Source: Halomonas lysinitropha
GTDB taxonomy: Bacteria > Pseudomonadota > Gammaproteobacteria > Pseudomonadales > Halomonadaceae
Direction: 5' to 3'
DNA length: 64,000 nt
NCBI RefSeq assembly: GCF_902500215.1
Contig: NZ_CABVOU010000046.1
Location: forward strand, 250,136-314,135
The notes beneath the pieces were generated by a model. That model ran no database searches. It was not told the origin of the DNA and worked only from the letters and a program-made list of their open reading frames with translations. A program made the translations under genes and the position numbers. This document shows positions 57,308 through 64,000 of the stretch, piece after piece (the stretch's first letter is position 1; each line of letters opens with the position of its first letter).

Positions 57308-57336
57308 CGACACCGCCTACGGGCGGTGTCTTTTGT
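57308..57336 (+). terminator. Rho-independent terminator of the fdh operon
   Basis: GACACCGCC (57308-57316) and GGCGGTGTC (57321-57329) form a 9-bp stem with loop TACG, followed by TTTTGTT. It is a textbook intrinsic terminator 22 bp after the fdhC stop. Confidence 0.92.
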
Positions 57337-57379
57337 TAAGCTGGTTCGACAGACGCCATCGCCACCCCGAGGAGCCAAC

Positions 57380-57703
57380 ATGCAGCATCTCGACGACGCC
57401 ACTCGCACCGAACTCGAGGCGGCCGCCTTTCGCCGCCTGCTCCACCACCTGGACGAGCACAAGGAGGTGCAGAATATCGACCTCATGATCCTCGCCGACT
57501 TCTGCCGCAACTGCCTCTCCAAGTGGCTGGTGGCCGCCGCCGACGAGCGCGGCGCCGACCTCGACTACGATGCCGCCCGGGAGTACGTCTACGGGATGCC
57601 CTACGCGGAGTGGAAGGCCAAGTACCAGCAGGACGCCACCCCCGAGCAGACGGCCGCCTTCGAGGCGCGCCAGGCCGAAAAGCGGGAGCAGAAGGACGCA
57701 TGA
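57380..57703 (+). CDS. DUF1244 family protein
   Basis: A 107-aa soluble protein with the DUF1244 core RRLLHHLDEHKEVQNIDLMILADFCRNCLSKW and YGMPYAEWKAKYQ. The CRNC cysteines may bind metal. Function unknown. ATG 57380 follows GAGGAG. It is coupled to moaB through an ATGA overlap, so it is the first gene of a Mo-cofactor transcription unit immediately after the fdh terminator. Confidence 0.88.
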   Translation: MQHLDDATRTELEAAAFRRLLHHLDEHKEVQNIDLMILADFCRNCLSKWLVAAADERGADLDYDAAREYVYGMPYAEWKAKYQQDATPEQTAAFEARQAEKREQKDA

Positions 57704-58221
57704 GCGAGCCGATGATTCCCCTCTCCATTGCGGTGTTGACCATCTCCGATACCCGCAACGAGGAGACCGACCGCAGTGGCCAGGCCTTGGTCGAGCGCCT
57801 CACGTCTGCCGGGCACGCCCTGCACGAGAAGCGCATCGTGCCCGATGACGTCTACCGCATCCGTGCCGTGGTGGCGGGCTGGATCGCCGATCCCGACACC
57901 CAGGTGATCCTGACTACCGGCGGCACCGGCTTCACCGGCCGTGACTCCACGCCCGAGGCGGTCTCGGTCCTGCTCGACAAGCAGATCGAAGGCTTCGGCG
58001 AGCTTTTCCGCCACCTATCCTGGCAGGAGATCGGCAGTTCCACCGTGCAGAGCCGCTGCCTGGGCGGCCTTGCTAACGCCACCGTGGTCTTCTGCCTGCC
58101 CGGCTCCACCGGCGCCTGCCGCACCGCCTGGAACGGCATCCTGGCCGAGCAGCTCGACAGCCGGCACAAGCCATGTAACTTCGCAAATCTTGTCATCCCG
58201 GAGCGAGGCCAACATGTCTGA
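57700..58221 (+). CDS. moaB: Molybdenum cofactor biosynthesis protein MoaB
   Basis: MogA/MoaB-family protein that adenylylates molybdopterin before metal insertion. The 173-aa product has ILTTGGTGFTGRDSTPEAV, the molybdopterin-binding core, and FCLPGSTGACRTAWNGILAEQLDSRHKPCNF. In relatives the protein ends soon after the PCNF segment. Here the last residues (NLVIPERGQHV) are encoded by the first, shortened copy of a tandem repeat, so the C-terminus is altered. Its stop overlaps the start of a 30-codon mini-ORF. Confidence 0.92.
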   Translation: MSEPMIPLSIAVLTISDTRNEETDRSGQALVERLTSAGHALHEKRIVPDDVYRIRAVVAGWIADPDTQVILTTGGTGFTGRDSTPEAVSVLLDKQIEGFGELFRHLSWQEIGSSTVQSRCLGGLANATVVFCLPGSTGACRTAWNGILAEQLDSRHKPCNFANLVIPERGQHV

Positions 58222-58306
58222 GAATCACCACGACGGGCACAAGCCATGTAACTCTTTACAAGTTCAGGCGAATCTTGTGATACCCGAGCGAGGCCAGCAT
58301 GTCTGA
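58214..58306 (+). CDS. Mini-ORF 1 in the tandem repeat (30 aa)
   Basis: ATG 58214 follows GAGG by 5 nt. The peptide begins MSENHHDGHKPCN and ends IPERGQHV. It is His-rich and hydrophilic, with one Cys. Its ATG overlaps the moaB stop (ATGTCTGA), and its own stop overlaps the next mini-ORF start in the same way. Whether it is translated as a functional peptide or only maintains coupling between moaB and moeA is unknown. Confidence 0.4.
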   Translation: MSENHHDGHKPCNSLQVQANLVIPERGQHV

Positions 58307-58391
58307 GAATCACCACGACGGGCACAAGCCATGTAACTCTTTACAAGTTCAGGCAAATCTTGTGATACCCGAGCGAGGCCAGCATGGCTGA
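58299..58391 (+). CDS. Mini-ORF 2 in the tandem repeat (30 aa)
   Basis: Near-identical copy of mini-ORF 1, beginning MSENHHDGHKPCN and ending IPERGQHG. GAGG lies 5 nt before ATG 58299. Its stop TGA (58389-58391) overlaps the moeA start (58384) in ATGGCTGA. It thus forms the last link of an overlapping translational chain into moeA. Confidence 0.4.
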   Translation: MSENHHDGHKPCNSLQVQANLVIPERGQHG

Positions 58392-59592
58392 TCTACAAAC
58401 GGTCGAGGCAGCACTGGCGGCGCTGTTGCGTGACGTAATCCCGACCCCGTCGGAATTCCTTCCCTGTAACCAGGCCGCAGGCCGCGTACTCGCCGAGGCC
58501 ATCGAGGCCCGGCTCGACGTGCCGGCCTTCGACAACAGTGCCATGGACGGCTATGCCCTACACCATCGTGATGCCGGCAAGCGATTGCCGATCGGCCAGC
58601 GCATCGCCGCGGGCTCGCCGGCCGTGCCCCTGGCGCCCGGCACCTGCGCGCGCATCTTCACCGGGGGCGAGATCCCCCCGGGCGCCGACTGCGTGGTGAT
58701 GCAGGAAGGTGTCGAGGTGATGTCCGACCTGGCCGCGATACCGCCCGACATCCCGGCCGGGGACAATATTCGCCGCCGCGGACGTGATGTGGCGGCGGGC
58801 GATCCTCTACTGCCGGCCGGCGAGCGGCTGGAGGCTGCGGCGCTGGGCCACCTGGCCGGCCAGGGCATCACCGAGGTGATGGTGCGCCGACGTCCTCGAG
58901 TGGCGCTGCTCTCCACCGGTGACGAGATCGTCGACCCGGGCCGGCCCCTTGCCGCAGGCCAGATCTATAACTCCAACCGGCCAATGCTCAAGCGACTCCT
59001 CGAGCGCTTCGGCGCAGAGCTGACGCTGGTCACTTCGATTCCCGATGATCCCGCGGGAACCCGCGAGACATTGAGCGCCGCCGCCCTGGAGGCCGATCTG
59101 GTGATCAGTACTGGCGGCGTCAGCGTCGGCGAGGAGGATCACGTCAAGGACGCACTGGCCTCACTGGGCCAGCTTGATCTGTGGCGATTGGCGATCCGCC
59201 CCGGCAAGCCCCTCGCCCTGGGGCGCCTGCCGGGAAGGGAGGGTCGCGAGGTGCGCTTCGTCGGCCTGCCCGGGAACCCGGTCTCCTGCTTCGTCGGGGC
59301 CTGGCTGTTCCTGCGTCCGCTGCTCGGCGCGCTGCAGGGCTGTCCGGCACTCGCGCAGCTGCCCTGCCTGCGAGCCCGCGCGGATTTCTCCACGCAAACC
59401 GGCCCGAGGCGCCATTACATGCGGGTGGTACTCGACTTCGGCAAGGAGGGAGTCATCGCCCGGGCCTTTCGGGACCAGAACTCCGGCGTGCTGTCATCCT
59501 GCGTCAGCGCTGATGCGCTGGCGGTGATTCCCGCCGAGAGCCGGATCGAACCGGGCGATACGGTTGACTGTCTGTGGCTCAGGGTCGAGTGA
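58384..59592 (+). CDS. moeA: Molybdopterin molybdenumtransferase MoeA
   Basis: Inserts molybdate into adenylylated molybdopterin. The 402-aa protein has the order expected for MoeA: N-terminal domain with VPAFDNSAMDGYAL and IFTGGEIPPGADCVVMQE, then a MoaB-like domain with LLSTGDEIVDPG, NSNRPML, STGGVSVGEEDHVKDAL and FVGLPGNPVSC. The C-terminal barrel includes GPRRHYMRV. Its start lies in the last repeat junction of the moaB-moeA tandem duplication. It completes the cofactor pathway step needed by the adjacent formate dehydrogenase. Its 3' end overlaps the convergent acpH gene by 14 bp. Confidence 0.95.
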   Translation: MADLQTVEAALAALLRDVIPTPSEFLPCNQAAGRVLAEAIEARLDVPAFDNSAMDGYALHHRDAGKRLPIGQRIAAGSPAVPLAPGTCARIFTGGEIPPGADCVVMQEGVEVMSDLAAIPPDIPAGDNIRRRGRDVAAGDPLLPAGERLEAAALGHLAGQGITEVMVRRRPRVALLSTGDEIVDPGRPLAAGQIYNSNRPMLKRLLERFGAELTLVTSIPDDPAGTRETLSAAALEADLVISTGGVSVGEEDHVKDALASLGQLDLWRLAIRPGKPLALGRLPGREGREVRFVGLPGNPVSCFVGAWLFLRPLLGALQGCPALAQLPCLRARADFSTQTGPRRHYMRVVLDFGKEGVIARAFRDQNSGVLSSCVSADALAVIPAESRIEPGDTVDCLWLRVE

Positions 59593-60166
59593 CTGGCCCA
59601 TTGGGCGGGACAACTTCCAGGGCATCCTTGACCGCGGGCCAGAGCCGGTCGAAGTCACGGGCGAGTCCCTCATAGTCTTCCTCCAGCCAGGGCACCAGTT
59701 CGGCGAGGCGGTTGGGGCCCGAAAGTCGCCGACCGATGCTCTCGATGGCCAGGCAAGTAAACGCGAAGTCGGCATAGCGATTGAGCCAGTCCTGCTCCAC
59801 CAGAATCGGCATCATGGGCGCCAATCGCGCCGGGGCGGGTCGCCCCGCCAGTATCCGGTAGCACCGATCGGTCAATCTGCACCGCTCGTCACTCGCCAGG
59901 GTCCGAGCCATGAAATGGTCCCAGACTAGATCCAGGGCAATGCCGGCATAGCGGCGCTGCCTTCGAGGTGCCCGAGCCAGGACTTCCGTGACCACGGGAT
60001 GACGGTCGACAAAGGCGTCCACCCGTCGATGATGCCGAATGCCGGCAGCCTGCTCGGCATTCCAGGTCGACAGGTCAGCGCCCTTCACTCCGTCGGCGAT
60101 CAGGTTGCCGAAAAGGAAATCATCACTGCCGCCCCGGGCAAGCCAGCCGTGGGCAAGGAAATTCAC
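59579..60166 (-). CDS. acpH: ACP phosphodiesterase AcpH
   Basis: Removes the phosphopantetheine arm from acyl carrier protein. The 195-aa all-helical protein (DUF479 family) begins MNFLAHGWLA, with GNLIADGVKG, GIRHHRRVDAFVDRHP and ALDLVWDHFMA, which carry the His and Asp metal-site residues of the HD-like fold. It converges with moeA and lies 10 bp after the tusE stop, so it may be the end of the tus transcript. Confidence 0.9.
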   Translation of the reverse strand: MNFLAHGWLARGGSDDFLFGNLIADGVKGADLSTWNAEQAAGIRHHRRVDAFVDRHPVVTEVLARAPRRQRRYAGIALDLVWDHFMARTLASDERCRLTDRCYRILAGRPAPARLAPMMPILVEQDWLNRYADFAFTCLAIESIGRRLSGPNRLAELVPWLEEDYEGLARDFDRLWPAVKDALEVVPPNGPVTRP

Positions 60167-60176
60167 GAGTAACGAA

Positions 60177-60530
60177 TCACAGGCAATGGGTGGGTTTGGG
60201 TAGCCCGGCCAGGCGAGCCGCGACCTTGGCGGGACTGCCCGGAAAGAGGCGCATCAGATAGATGGAACGCCCCTTCTCGGGGCCCAGGATTTGTCCTACC
60301 GACTTGACCAGAGGGCGCATGGCAGGGGCCATTTCGTAGCGAGCATAGAAGTCGCGCAGCACCTCGAGGATTTCCCAGTGCTCTGATGTTAACGCGATGC
60401 CTTCCTCGGTAGCCAACGCTTCGGCCACTGCGGGAGACCAGTCATTCATGTCGACGAGATAGCCTTCAGGATCAAGTCCGTATTTTTTTGATTCAATGGA
60501 TAGATAACGGTATATTTCTGCGCTTGCCAT
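60177..60530 (-). CDS. tusE: TusE, sulfurtransferase (DsrC family)
   Basis: Accepts persulfide sulfur from TusD and passes it to MnmA for 2-thiolation of tRNA wobble uridine. The 117-aa protein has the DsrC features WSPAVAEALATEEGIALTSEHWEILEVLRDFY and a penultimate reactive Cys116 (PTHCL). The two-cysteine form of true DsrC is absent, which supports TusE rather than sulfite-reductase DsrC. Its ATG overlaps the tusB stop by one base. Confidence 0.92.
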   Translation of the reverse strand: MASAEIYRYLSIESKKYGLDPEGYLVDMNDWSPAVAEALATEEGIALTSEHWEILEVLRDFYARYEMAPAMRPLVKSVGQILGPEKGRSIYLMRLFPGSPAKVAARLAGLPKPTHCL

Positions 60531-60820
60531 CAGTACCAGCTCACCGTGCGTTCGGCTTCCTCGGTCAATTCCACAAAGCCATCCACGTCGACCACCTGCA
60601 CACTGGCGTCACAAAGACCGAGCAGACCGCGGGACGCCAGATCTTCCTTCAGGGCGAAGAGGCGTCCCTCCAGGCCGGCGTAGTAAGGCACCAGTTGAGG
60701 GAGCGCCCCCTGAACCCCATCTTCGATCAACAGCAGGCGATCTTCGGATGACATGCCGGACAGGGCCTGTTGATAGACTCGGCTCGTCGCCGGTGAACGG
60801 TTCACGACGTGCAGTAGCAT
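60530..60820 (-). CDS. tusB: TusB, sulfurtransferase complex subunit
   Basis: A 96-aa subunit of the TusBCD (DsrEFH-like) hexamer that relays sulfur to TusE. It starts MLLHVVNRSPATSR and ends with AERTVSWY, both typical of TusB/DsrH. It lies 22 bp after tusC. The short overlap with tusE (one base) implies coupling. Confidence 0.9.
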   Translation of the reverse strand: MLLHVVNRSPATSRVYQQALSGMSSEDRLLLIEDGVQGALPQLVPYYAGLEGRLFALKEDLASRGLLGLCDASVQVVDVDGFVELTEEAERTVSWY

Positions 60821-60842
60821 TGGCGCACTCCTTGCGACAGGG

Positions 60843-61217
60843 CTAGAAGGTCAACACCAGACGATGTCCGGACAGGACACGCGCCAGTGCCGCAGACGAC
60901 AAACACTCCACCTCGAGCATCAGCTCTTCACTCGAGAGGCCGAGACACGACAGCCCCTGCGCGTCCACCAGCAGGGTCTCGATATCATACATCTCCAGCA
61001 TCTCCAGCGTCGCGGCGGTGCCCTTCTGTCCCAAGGCACCTGTCTGCTGATTCGTCATCAGCGCCGTCACGCCCTCCCCCATGAACAACAGGGAGACACG
61101 GCGTCCGAAGGCTGCGGCAACCAGAGCGGCATCCAGGCCTTCCTTCAACCAACTGCTGCCGTGGGGACCGTGGCGCAGGATAACCAGCAGATCGTTGTCG
61201 TCGTGCTGTTCTCGCAT
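60843..61217 (-). CDS. tusC: TusC, sulfurtransferase complex subunit
   Basis: A 124-aa DsrF-like subunit. It contains LVILRHGPHGSSWLKEGLDAALVAAAFGRRVSLLFMGEGV, the family core, and ends HRLVLTF. It lacks an active cysteine at the TusD position, as expected for TusC. It lies between tusD and tusB with short gaps. Confidence 0.9.
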   Translation of the reverse strand: MREQHDDNDLLVILRHGPHGSSWLKEGLDAALVAAAFGRRVSLLFMGEGVTALMTNQQTGALGQKGTAATLEMLEMYDIETLLVDAQGLSCLGLSSEELMLEVECLSSAALARVLSGHRLVLTF

Positions 61218-61237
61218 TGCGACTCCATCGAACCAGT

Positions 61238-61630
61238 TCAGGGGCCGAAAGTGACCAGCCGATCGCAGCGCGTGCCCAAGTCAATCAATTGGCCGAGCCC
61301 CGTCAGCTCGAATGGGGCCTGCACACTGACACCGTCCTTGCCATGCCGAACCGCCTCCCGCTCGTCCAGCAGGCCACGGCGCAGCGCAGCGGCAATACAG
61401 ACCTGCAGCGCAACCCGGTGCTCATTGGCGAGCGAGACCCACGCCTCCCCGAGATGCGGCTCATCCTGGGGAGGCGCGGCCAACCCTGCCGCATTTTGCA
61501 CGCCATCATGATAGAAGAATACTGCCTCGAGGCGGTGACCCCGTTCCACCACGGCATGGGCGAAGCGCAGGGCGGAATGGCTCGCCTGATTACTGTAGGG
61601 GGCACCCATCAACAGAATGGCATAGCGCAT
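61238..61630 (-). CDS. tusD: TusD, catalytic sulfurtransferase subunit
   Basis: A 130-aa DsrE-like subunit carrying the catalytic Cys (residue 78) in ALQVCIAAALRRGL, which takes sulfur from TusA. The N-terminus MRYAILLMGAPYSNQASHSALRFA is typical. It is the first gene of tusDCBE. GGAGGAT precedes ATG 61630. Confidence 0.93.
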   Translation of the reverse strand: MRYAILLMGAPYSNQASHSALRFAHAVVERGHRLEAVFFYHDGVQNAAGLAAPPQDEPHLGEAWVSLANEHRVALQVCIAAALRRGLLDEREAVRHGKDGVSVQAPFELTGLGQLIDLGTRCDRLVTFGP

Positions 61631-61699
61631 GGGATCCTCCTGAAACAGCCTGGCCCCGCCGCAAGGCGAGGCCAGGCTTGCGAGATATAATGCTCGCCG

Positions 61700-62377
61700 T
61701 CAGTCCGAACTCATTATCCCCAGGATGGAGAGGAGGCTGACAAACAGGTTGTAGATCGAGACATAGAGCGTAATCGTGGCGAGGATGTAATTGGTTTCAC
61801 CGGCCCGATGTACGATCTCGCTGGTCTGGTAGAGGATGGCGGCCGAGGCAAACAGCACGAAGCCAGCCGACACCATCAATGAAAGCGCCGGAATCTGCAG
61901 GAAGATGGCCGCCACCATGGCCAGGATCAGCACGATGGCACCGGCCATCAGAAAGTTCGCCAGGAAGCTGAAGTCCTTGCGCGTAATCAGCGCCACGGCC
62001 GAGAGGCCGACGAAGGTCGCGCCGGTCATGCCGAGTGCGGTCATGATCAACTGGGCACCATTGGGCAGCGTGAGATAGGCGCTGAGAATCGGCCCCAGGG
62101 TAAAGCCCATGAAGCCGGTGAAGGCAAAGGTGGAGAGCAGGCCAAGCGCCGAATTGGCGGTCTTGTGCACCAGGAACATCAGGCCATAGGCACCGATGAA
62201 GAACACAAAGATGTTCATCCGCTCGATGCCCATCGCCATGGCGGCGCCGGCCGTCAAGGCAGAGAACAACAAGGTCATCGCCAGCAAGCCATAGGTATTG
62301 CGCAGGACCTTGCTGGTCTCGACAGCCTGGGTCTGCTGCCCTGTCATCTGCGTGTTCTGCGTGTCTTGGTAAGCCAT
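61700..62377 (-). CDS. yccA: YccA-type Bax-inhibitor-1/TMBIM membrane protein
   Basis: A 225-aa inner-membrane protein with about seven helices and the BI-1 core (TYGLLAMTLLFSALTAGAAMAMG; GFTLGPILSAYL; SFLANFLMAGAIVLILAMVA; TLYVSIYNLFVSLLSILG). E. coli YccA modulates FtsH proteolysis of membrane proteins. In E. coli yccA also neighbours tusE, so the arrangement is syntenic. It lies 69 bp before tusD. Confidence 0.92.
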   Translation of the reverse strand: MAYQDTQNTQMTGQQTQAVETSKVLRNTYGLLAMTLLFSALTAGAAMAMGIERMNIFVFFIGAYGLMFLVHKTANSALGLLSTFAFTGFMGFTLGPILSAYLTLPNGAQLIMTALGMTGATFVGLSAVALITRKDFSFLANFLMAGAIVLILAMVAAIFLQIPALSLMVSAGFVLFASAAILYQTSEIVHRAGETNYILATITLYVSIYNLFVSLLSILGIMSSD

Positions 62378-62455
62378 GGATCCGTAGCTCCCTGTAAGGT
62401 TGATCTTGCACTAGACCTAGAATGCCGTCAGAAGGTTCCCGACGCAAGAGACTGG

Positions 62456-62926
62456 CTAGTCTGGCTTCAACGCGCTTTCTGCGGTCATGGCCTCGGCCAG
62501 TACCCTGCGCGCCACATCAAGGGCCGAGTCACAGACCTCCCCATCACCCTGCTCGAGCGCCTCGAGGTCCATCCAGCGCAGCTCAGTGGCATCGTCGGCT
62601 GCCGCCTCCAAGCCACCCTGCCATTCCATTTGAACCACCACGATGACGAAGTGCATCCTCAACAGGCCTGCTTCATCGTGGTCGAAAAGATCGATGGCTG
62701 TCAGGATACGCCGGGGCGCAGCGATCACACCGGTCTCTTCCAACAGCTCTCGCGTCGCGGCCTGTTGAAGGCTTTCCCCCGCTTCTACCTTGCCACCGGG
62801 CAAGGCCAGCATGCCCGCGTTCGGCGGATTGCGTCGTCGCACCATGAGGATATGATCTCCCCTGATCACCGCGGCCGACACCGCGGGGACCGGAAGCACC
62901 CCTGTATGCACTCTGGGGTCAAGCAT
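62456..62926 (-). CDS. Nudix hydrolase
   Basis: A 156-aa hydrolase with the full Nudix box GGKVEAGESLQQAATRELLEE (GX5EX7REUXEE), followed by TGV. It cleaves nucleoside-diphosphate-linked substrates; the exact substrate is unknown, with ADP-ribose or NADH-type pyrophosphatases plausible. The start ATG 62926 is preceded by GGAGAG at good spacing. It is transcribed away from the tRNA-Ser gene. Confidence 0.9.
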   Translation of the reverse strand: MLDPRVHTGVLPVPAVSAAVIRGDHILMVRRRNPPNAGMLALPGGKVEAGESLQQAATRELLEETGVIAAPRRILTAIDLFDHDEAGLLRMHFVIVVVQMEWQGGLEAAADDATELRWMDLEALEQGDGEVCDSALDVARRVLAEAMTAESALKPD

Positions 62927-63049
62927 GATGCTCTCCTGGCGTTACCGACGATTCCATTGTGCCTCACCTGGCACGAGAGGCCTAACATCTTGATCCCTTG
63001 GCGCTCTTGACCCGGTGAGGAAAACTGGTAGTATGCCCATCCGTGAGCC

Positions 63050-63140
63050 GGAGGGATGGCAGAGCGGTTGAATGCACCGGTCTTGAAAACCGGCAAGGGT
63101 TAATAGCCCTTCCAGGGTTCGAATCCCTGTCCCTCCGCCA
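63050..63140 (+). tRNA. tRNA-Ser(UGA)
   Basis: A 91-nt type II tRNA with a long variable arm. The acceptor stem GGAGGGA (63050-63056) pairs with TCCCTCC (63130-63136), followed by discriminator G and an encoded CCA (63138-63140). The anticodon loop CTTGAAA gives anticodon UGA, which reads UCA serine codons. The T-arm has GGTTCGAATCC. Its 3' end is the probable attachment site of the downstream integrase. Confidence 0.98.
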
Positions 63141-63168
63141 ACCGCCTATATCAAGGGCGGTTTTTTTG
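63141..63168 (+). terminator. Rho-independent terminator of tRNA-Ser
   Basis: ACCGCC (63141-63146) pairs with GGCGGT (63156-63161), then TTTTTT. It directly follows the CCA end. The remainder of the 150-bp gap to the integrase start shows no gene. Confidence 0.9.
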
Positions 63169-63290
63169 TGTCATGCAGAATCACAGCCCCTTCAATATCA
63201 ACGGCTTACACTATCACCTTGTATCAGGAGGCATTACCACCTATCTTCTAAGCGCAAATCCTTTGTTGGGTACGTCGTGGGGTAGGTGAG

Positions 63291-64000
63291 ATGCCGAGGA
63301 AAGCCCGAGAGTTAGCACCCGTTGAGATCAAGCGCCTGACGAGCCCAGGCCTGTACGCCGTGGGAGGCGTGGCCGGCCTGCATCTGCAGGTGACCGAGAG
63401 AGGCGCCCGGTCGTGGATTCTCCGCGTCACCATTGCCGGCAAGCGCCGCGACCTTGGCCTAGGCGGGTATCCTGATGTCACCCTGGCCATGGCCCGAGAG
63501 AAGGCCCGAACGACTCGCGAGAGCATCGCCCAGGGCATCGACCCGGTAGCCGAGCGCCAACGCCTGCGATCGACCGCCCTGGCTGAACGGCTCAGGGATA
63601 TGACGTTCGAGAAGGCTGCCGAGGCTGTCATTGCCAAGAAGCAGGCCGAAGCCCGCAACGCGAAGCATGGCAAGCAGTGGGCGAGCACCCTGGAGACCTA
63701 CGCCTATCCGATCCTTGGCCCCATGAGCGTGGCCGATATCGAGCTGGCGCACGTCAAGCAAGTGCTCGAGCCCATCTGGCAGGAAAAGACCGAGACCGCG
63801 ACCCGGGTTCGCCAGCGCATCGAGGCCGTCCTGTCGTGGGCTGCCGTCCACGGCCATCGCAGCGGCGAGAACCCCGCCCGCTGGAAAGGCAACCTGGATG
63901 CCGTGCTCCCGGCGCCTGCCAAGGTCTCCAAGGTGGAACATCACCGCGCCATGCCCATCGATGAAATGCACGCCTTCATGGAAGCCCTGGAGAAGCGCCA
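63291..64000 (+). CDS. P4-type tyrosine integrase, 5' part (runs off the window)
   Basis: The frame opens at ATG 63291 after GGTGAG and stays open to the window end (236 complete codons). The start MPRKARELAPVEIKRL and the segment GLHLQVTERGARSWILRV, GKRRDLGLGGYP and ARTTRESIAQGIDPV match the DUF4102 arm-binding domain of P4/CP4-57-type integrases. The core-binding domain follows from about residue 105. The catalytic domain with R-H-R-Y lies outside. Placement 150 bp after tRNA-Ser in the same direction is typical of an island integrase. Confidence 0.93.
   Translation, partial: MPRKARELAPVEIKRLTSPGLYAVGGVAGLHLQVTERGARSWILRVTIAGKRRDLGLGGYPDVTLAMAREKARTTRESIAQGIDPVAERQRLRSTALAERLRDMTFEKAAEAVIAKKQAEARNAKHGKQWASTLETYAYPILGPMSVADIELAHVKQVLEPIWQEKTETATRVRQRIEAVLSWAAVHGHRSGENPARWKGNLDAVLPAPAKVSKVEHHRAMPIDEMHAFMEALEKR

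Larger units (their letters stand above)
58163..58391 (+). repeat. 85-bp tandem repeat at the moaB-moeA junction
   Basis: Two full units, 58214-58298 and 58299-58383, differ at one base (G58270 versus A58355). A shortened earlier copy at about 58163-58213, inside moaB, lacks roughly 16 bp. A fourth start of the pattern is the moeA ATG. Each unit contains GAGCGAGGCC as Shine-Dalgarno followed by ATG, and the pieces CACAAGCCATGTAAC and AATCTTGTGATACCCGAG. The period of 85 is not a multiple of 3. Confidence 0.97.

Noticed and set aside
60177..61630. Dissimilatory sulfur oxidation dsrEFH-dsrC cluster
   Set aside because: Gene order and lengths fit tusDCB-tusE. The terminal protein has the single penultimate-cysteine form, there is no dsrAB, and yccA is adjacent as in E. 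coli.

Overview
The window looks like chromosomal DNA from a halophilic gammaproteobacterium of the Halomonadaceae (Halomonas or a close relative). The strongest evidence is a complete ectABC ectoine operon (20203-22664) whose products match my memory of Halomonas elongata EctA, EctB and EctC almost residue for residue. GC-rich coding sequence, acidic proteins and gammaproteobacterial gene orders (tamA-tamB-msrA, tusDCBE-yccA) agree. Nearly all of the window is core genome; accessory DNA appears only at the right edge.

Layout. 1-6.7 kb: outer-membrane translocation genes tamA-tamB and msrA. 6.7-11.8 kb: a Crp/Fnr-type regulator, an unknown 208-aa protein with an FNR-like box upstream, and a coupled lysR-pepQ-yheT operon. 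11.9-17.7 kb: a complete peptide-type ABC importer on the minus strand. 17.8-20 kb: beta-carbonic anhydrase divergent from glutathione reductase. 20-23.3 kb: the ectoine operon and a DUF3833 lipoprotein. 23.5-27 kb: a three-gene retropepsin / inactive transglutaminase / ATP-grasp operon, a type I recall being linked to osmotic tolerance in Pseudomonas. 27-31.8 kb: zur-hisI-yidD, then the Fe-S genes sufE and nfuA, which flank a divergent tyrosine recombinase / KfrA-like pair. 32-38.3 kb: metH, and cysI with its DUF934 partner behind a strong promoter overlapped by a dyad. 38.3-46 kb: an Smr protein, a GGCT-like protein, an MgtC-like protein, wrbA, DUF2069, a cytochrome c and b561 pair, pdxH and a PatZ-type protein acetyltransferase. 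46.2-47.2 kb: an HDAC-family protein divergent from patZ.

47.3-59.6 kb is a formate dehydrogenase and molybdenum-cofactor region: an XRE-cupin regulator, fdhD, two DUF proteins, a polyferredoxin-like protein, a TorD-type chaperone, a small Tat peptide, fdhA-fdhB-fdhC, DUF1244, moaB and moeA. The moaB-moeA junction carries an almost perfect 85-bp tandem duplication. It creates two overlapping 30-codon mini-ORFs, each with its own Shine-Dalgarno, so moaB, mini-1, mini-2 and moeA form an overlapping chain. This is the most unusual structure in the window.

59.6-63 kb holds acpH, the tRNA-thiolation genes tusE, tusB, tusC and tusD, yccA and a Nudix hydrolase. A tRNA-Ser(UGA) gene at 63050-63140 is followed by the 5' part of a P4-type integrase that runs off the window. 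This is a typical left boundary of an integrated genomic island.

Coordinates were read by eye from the sequence. Family names come from motif recognition without database searches. Start codons were chosen from Shine-Dalgarno spacing, overlaps and remembered homologues.
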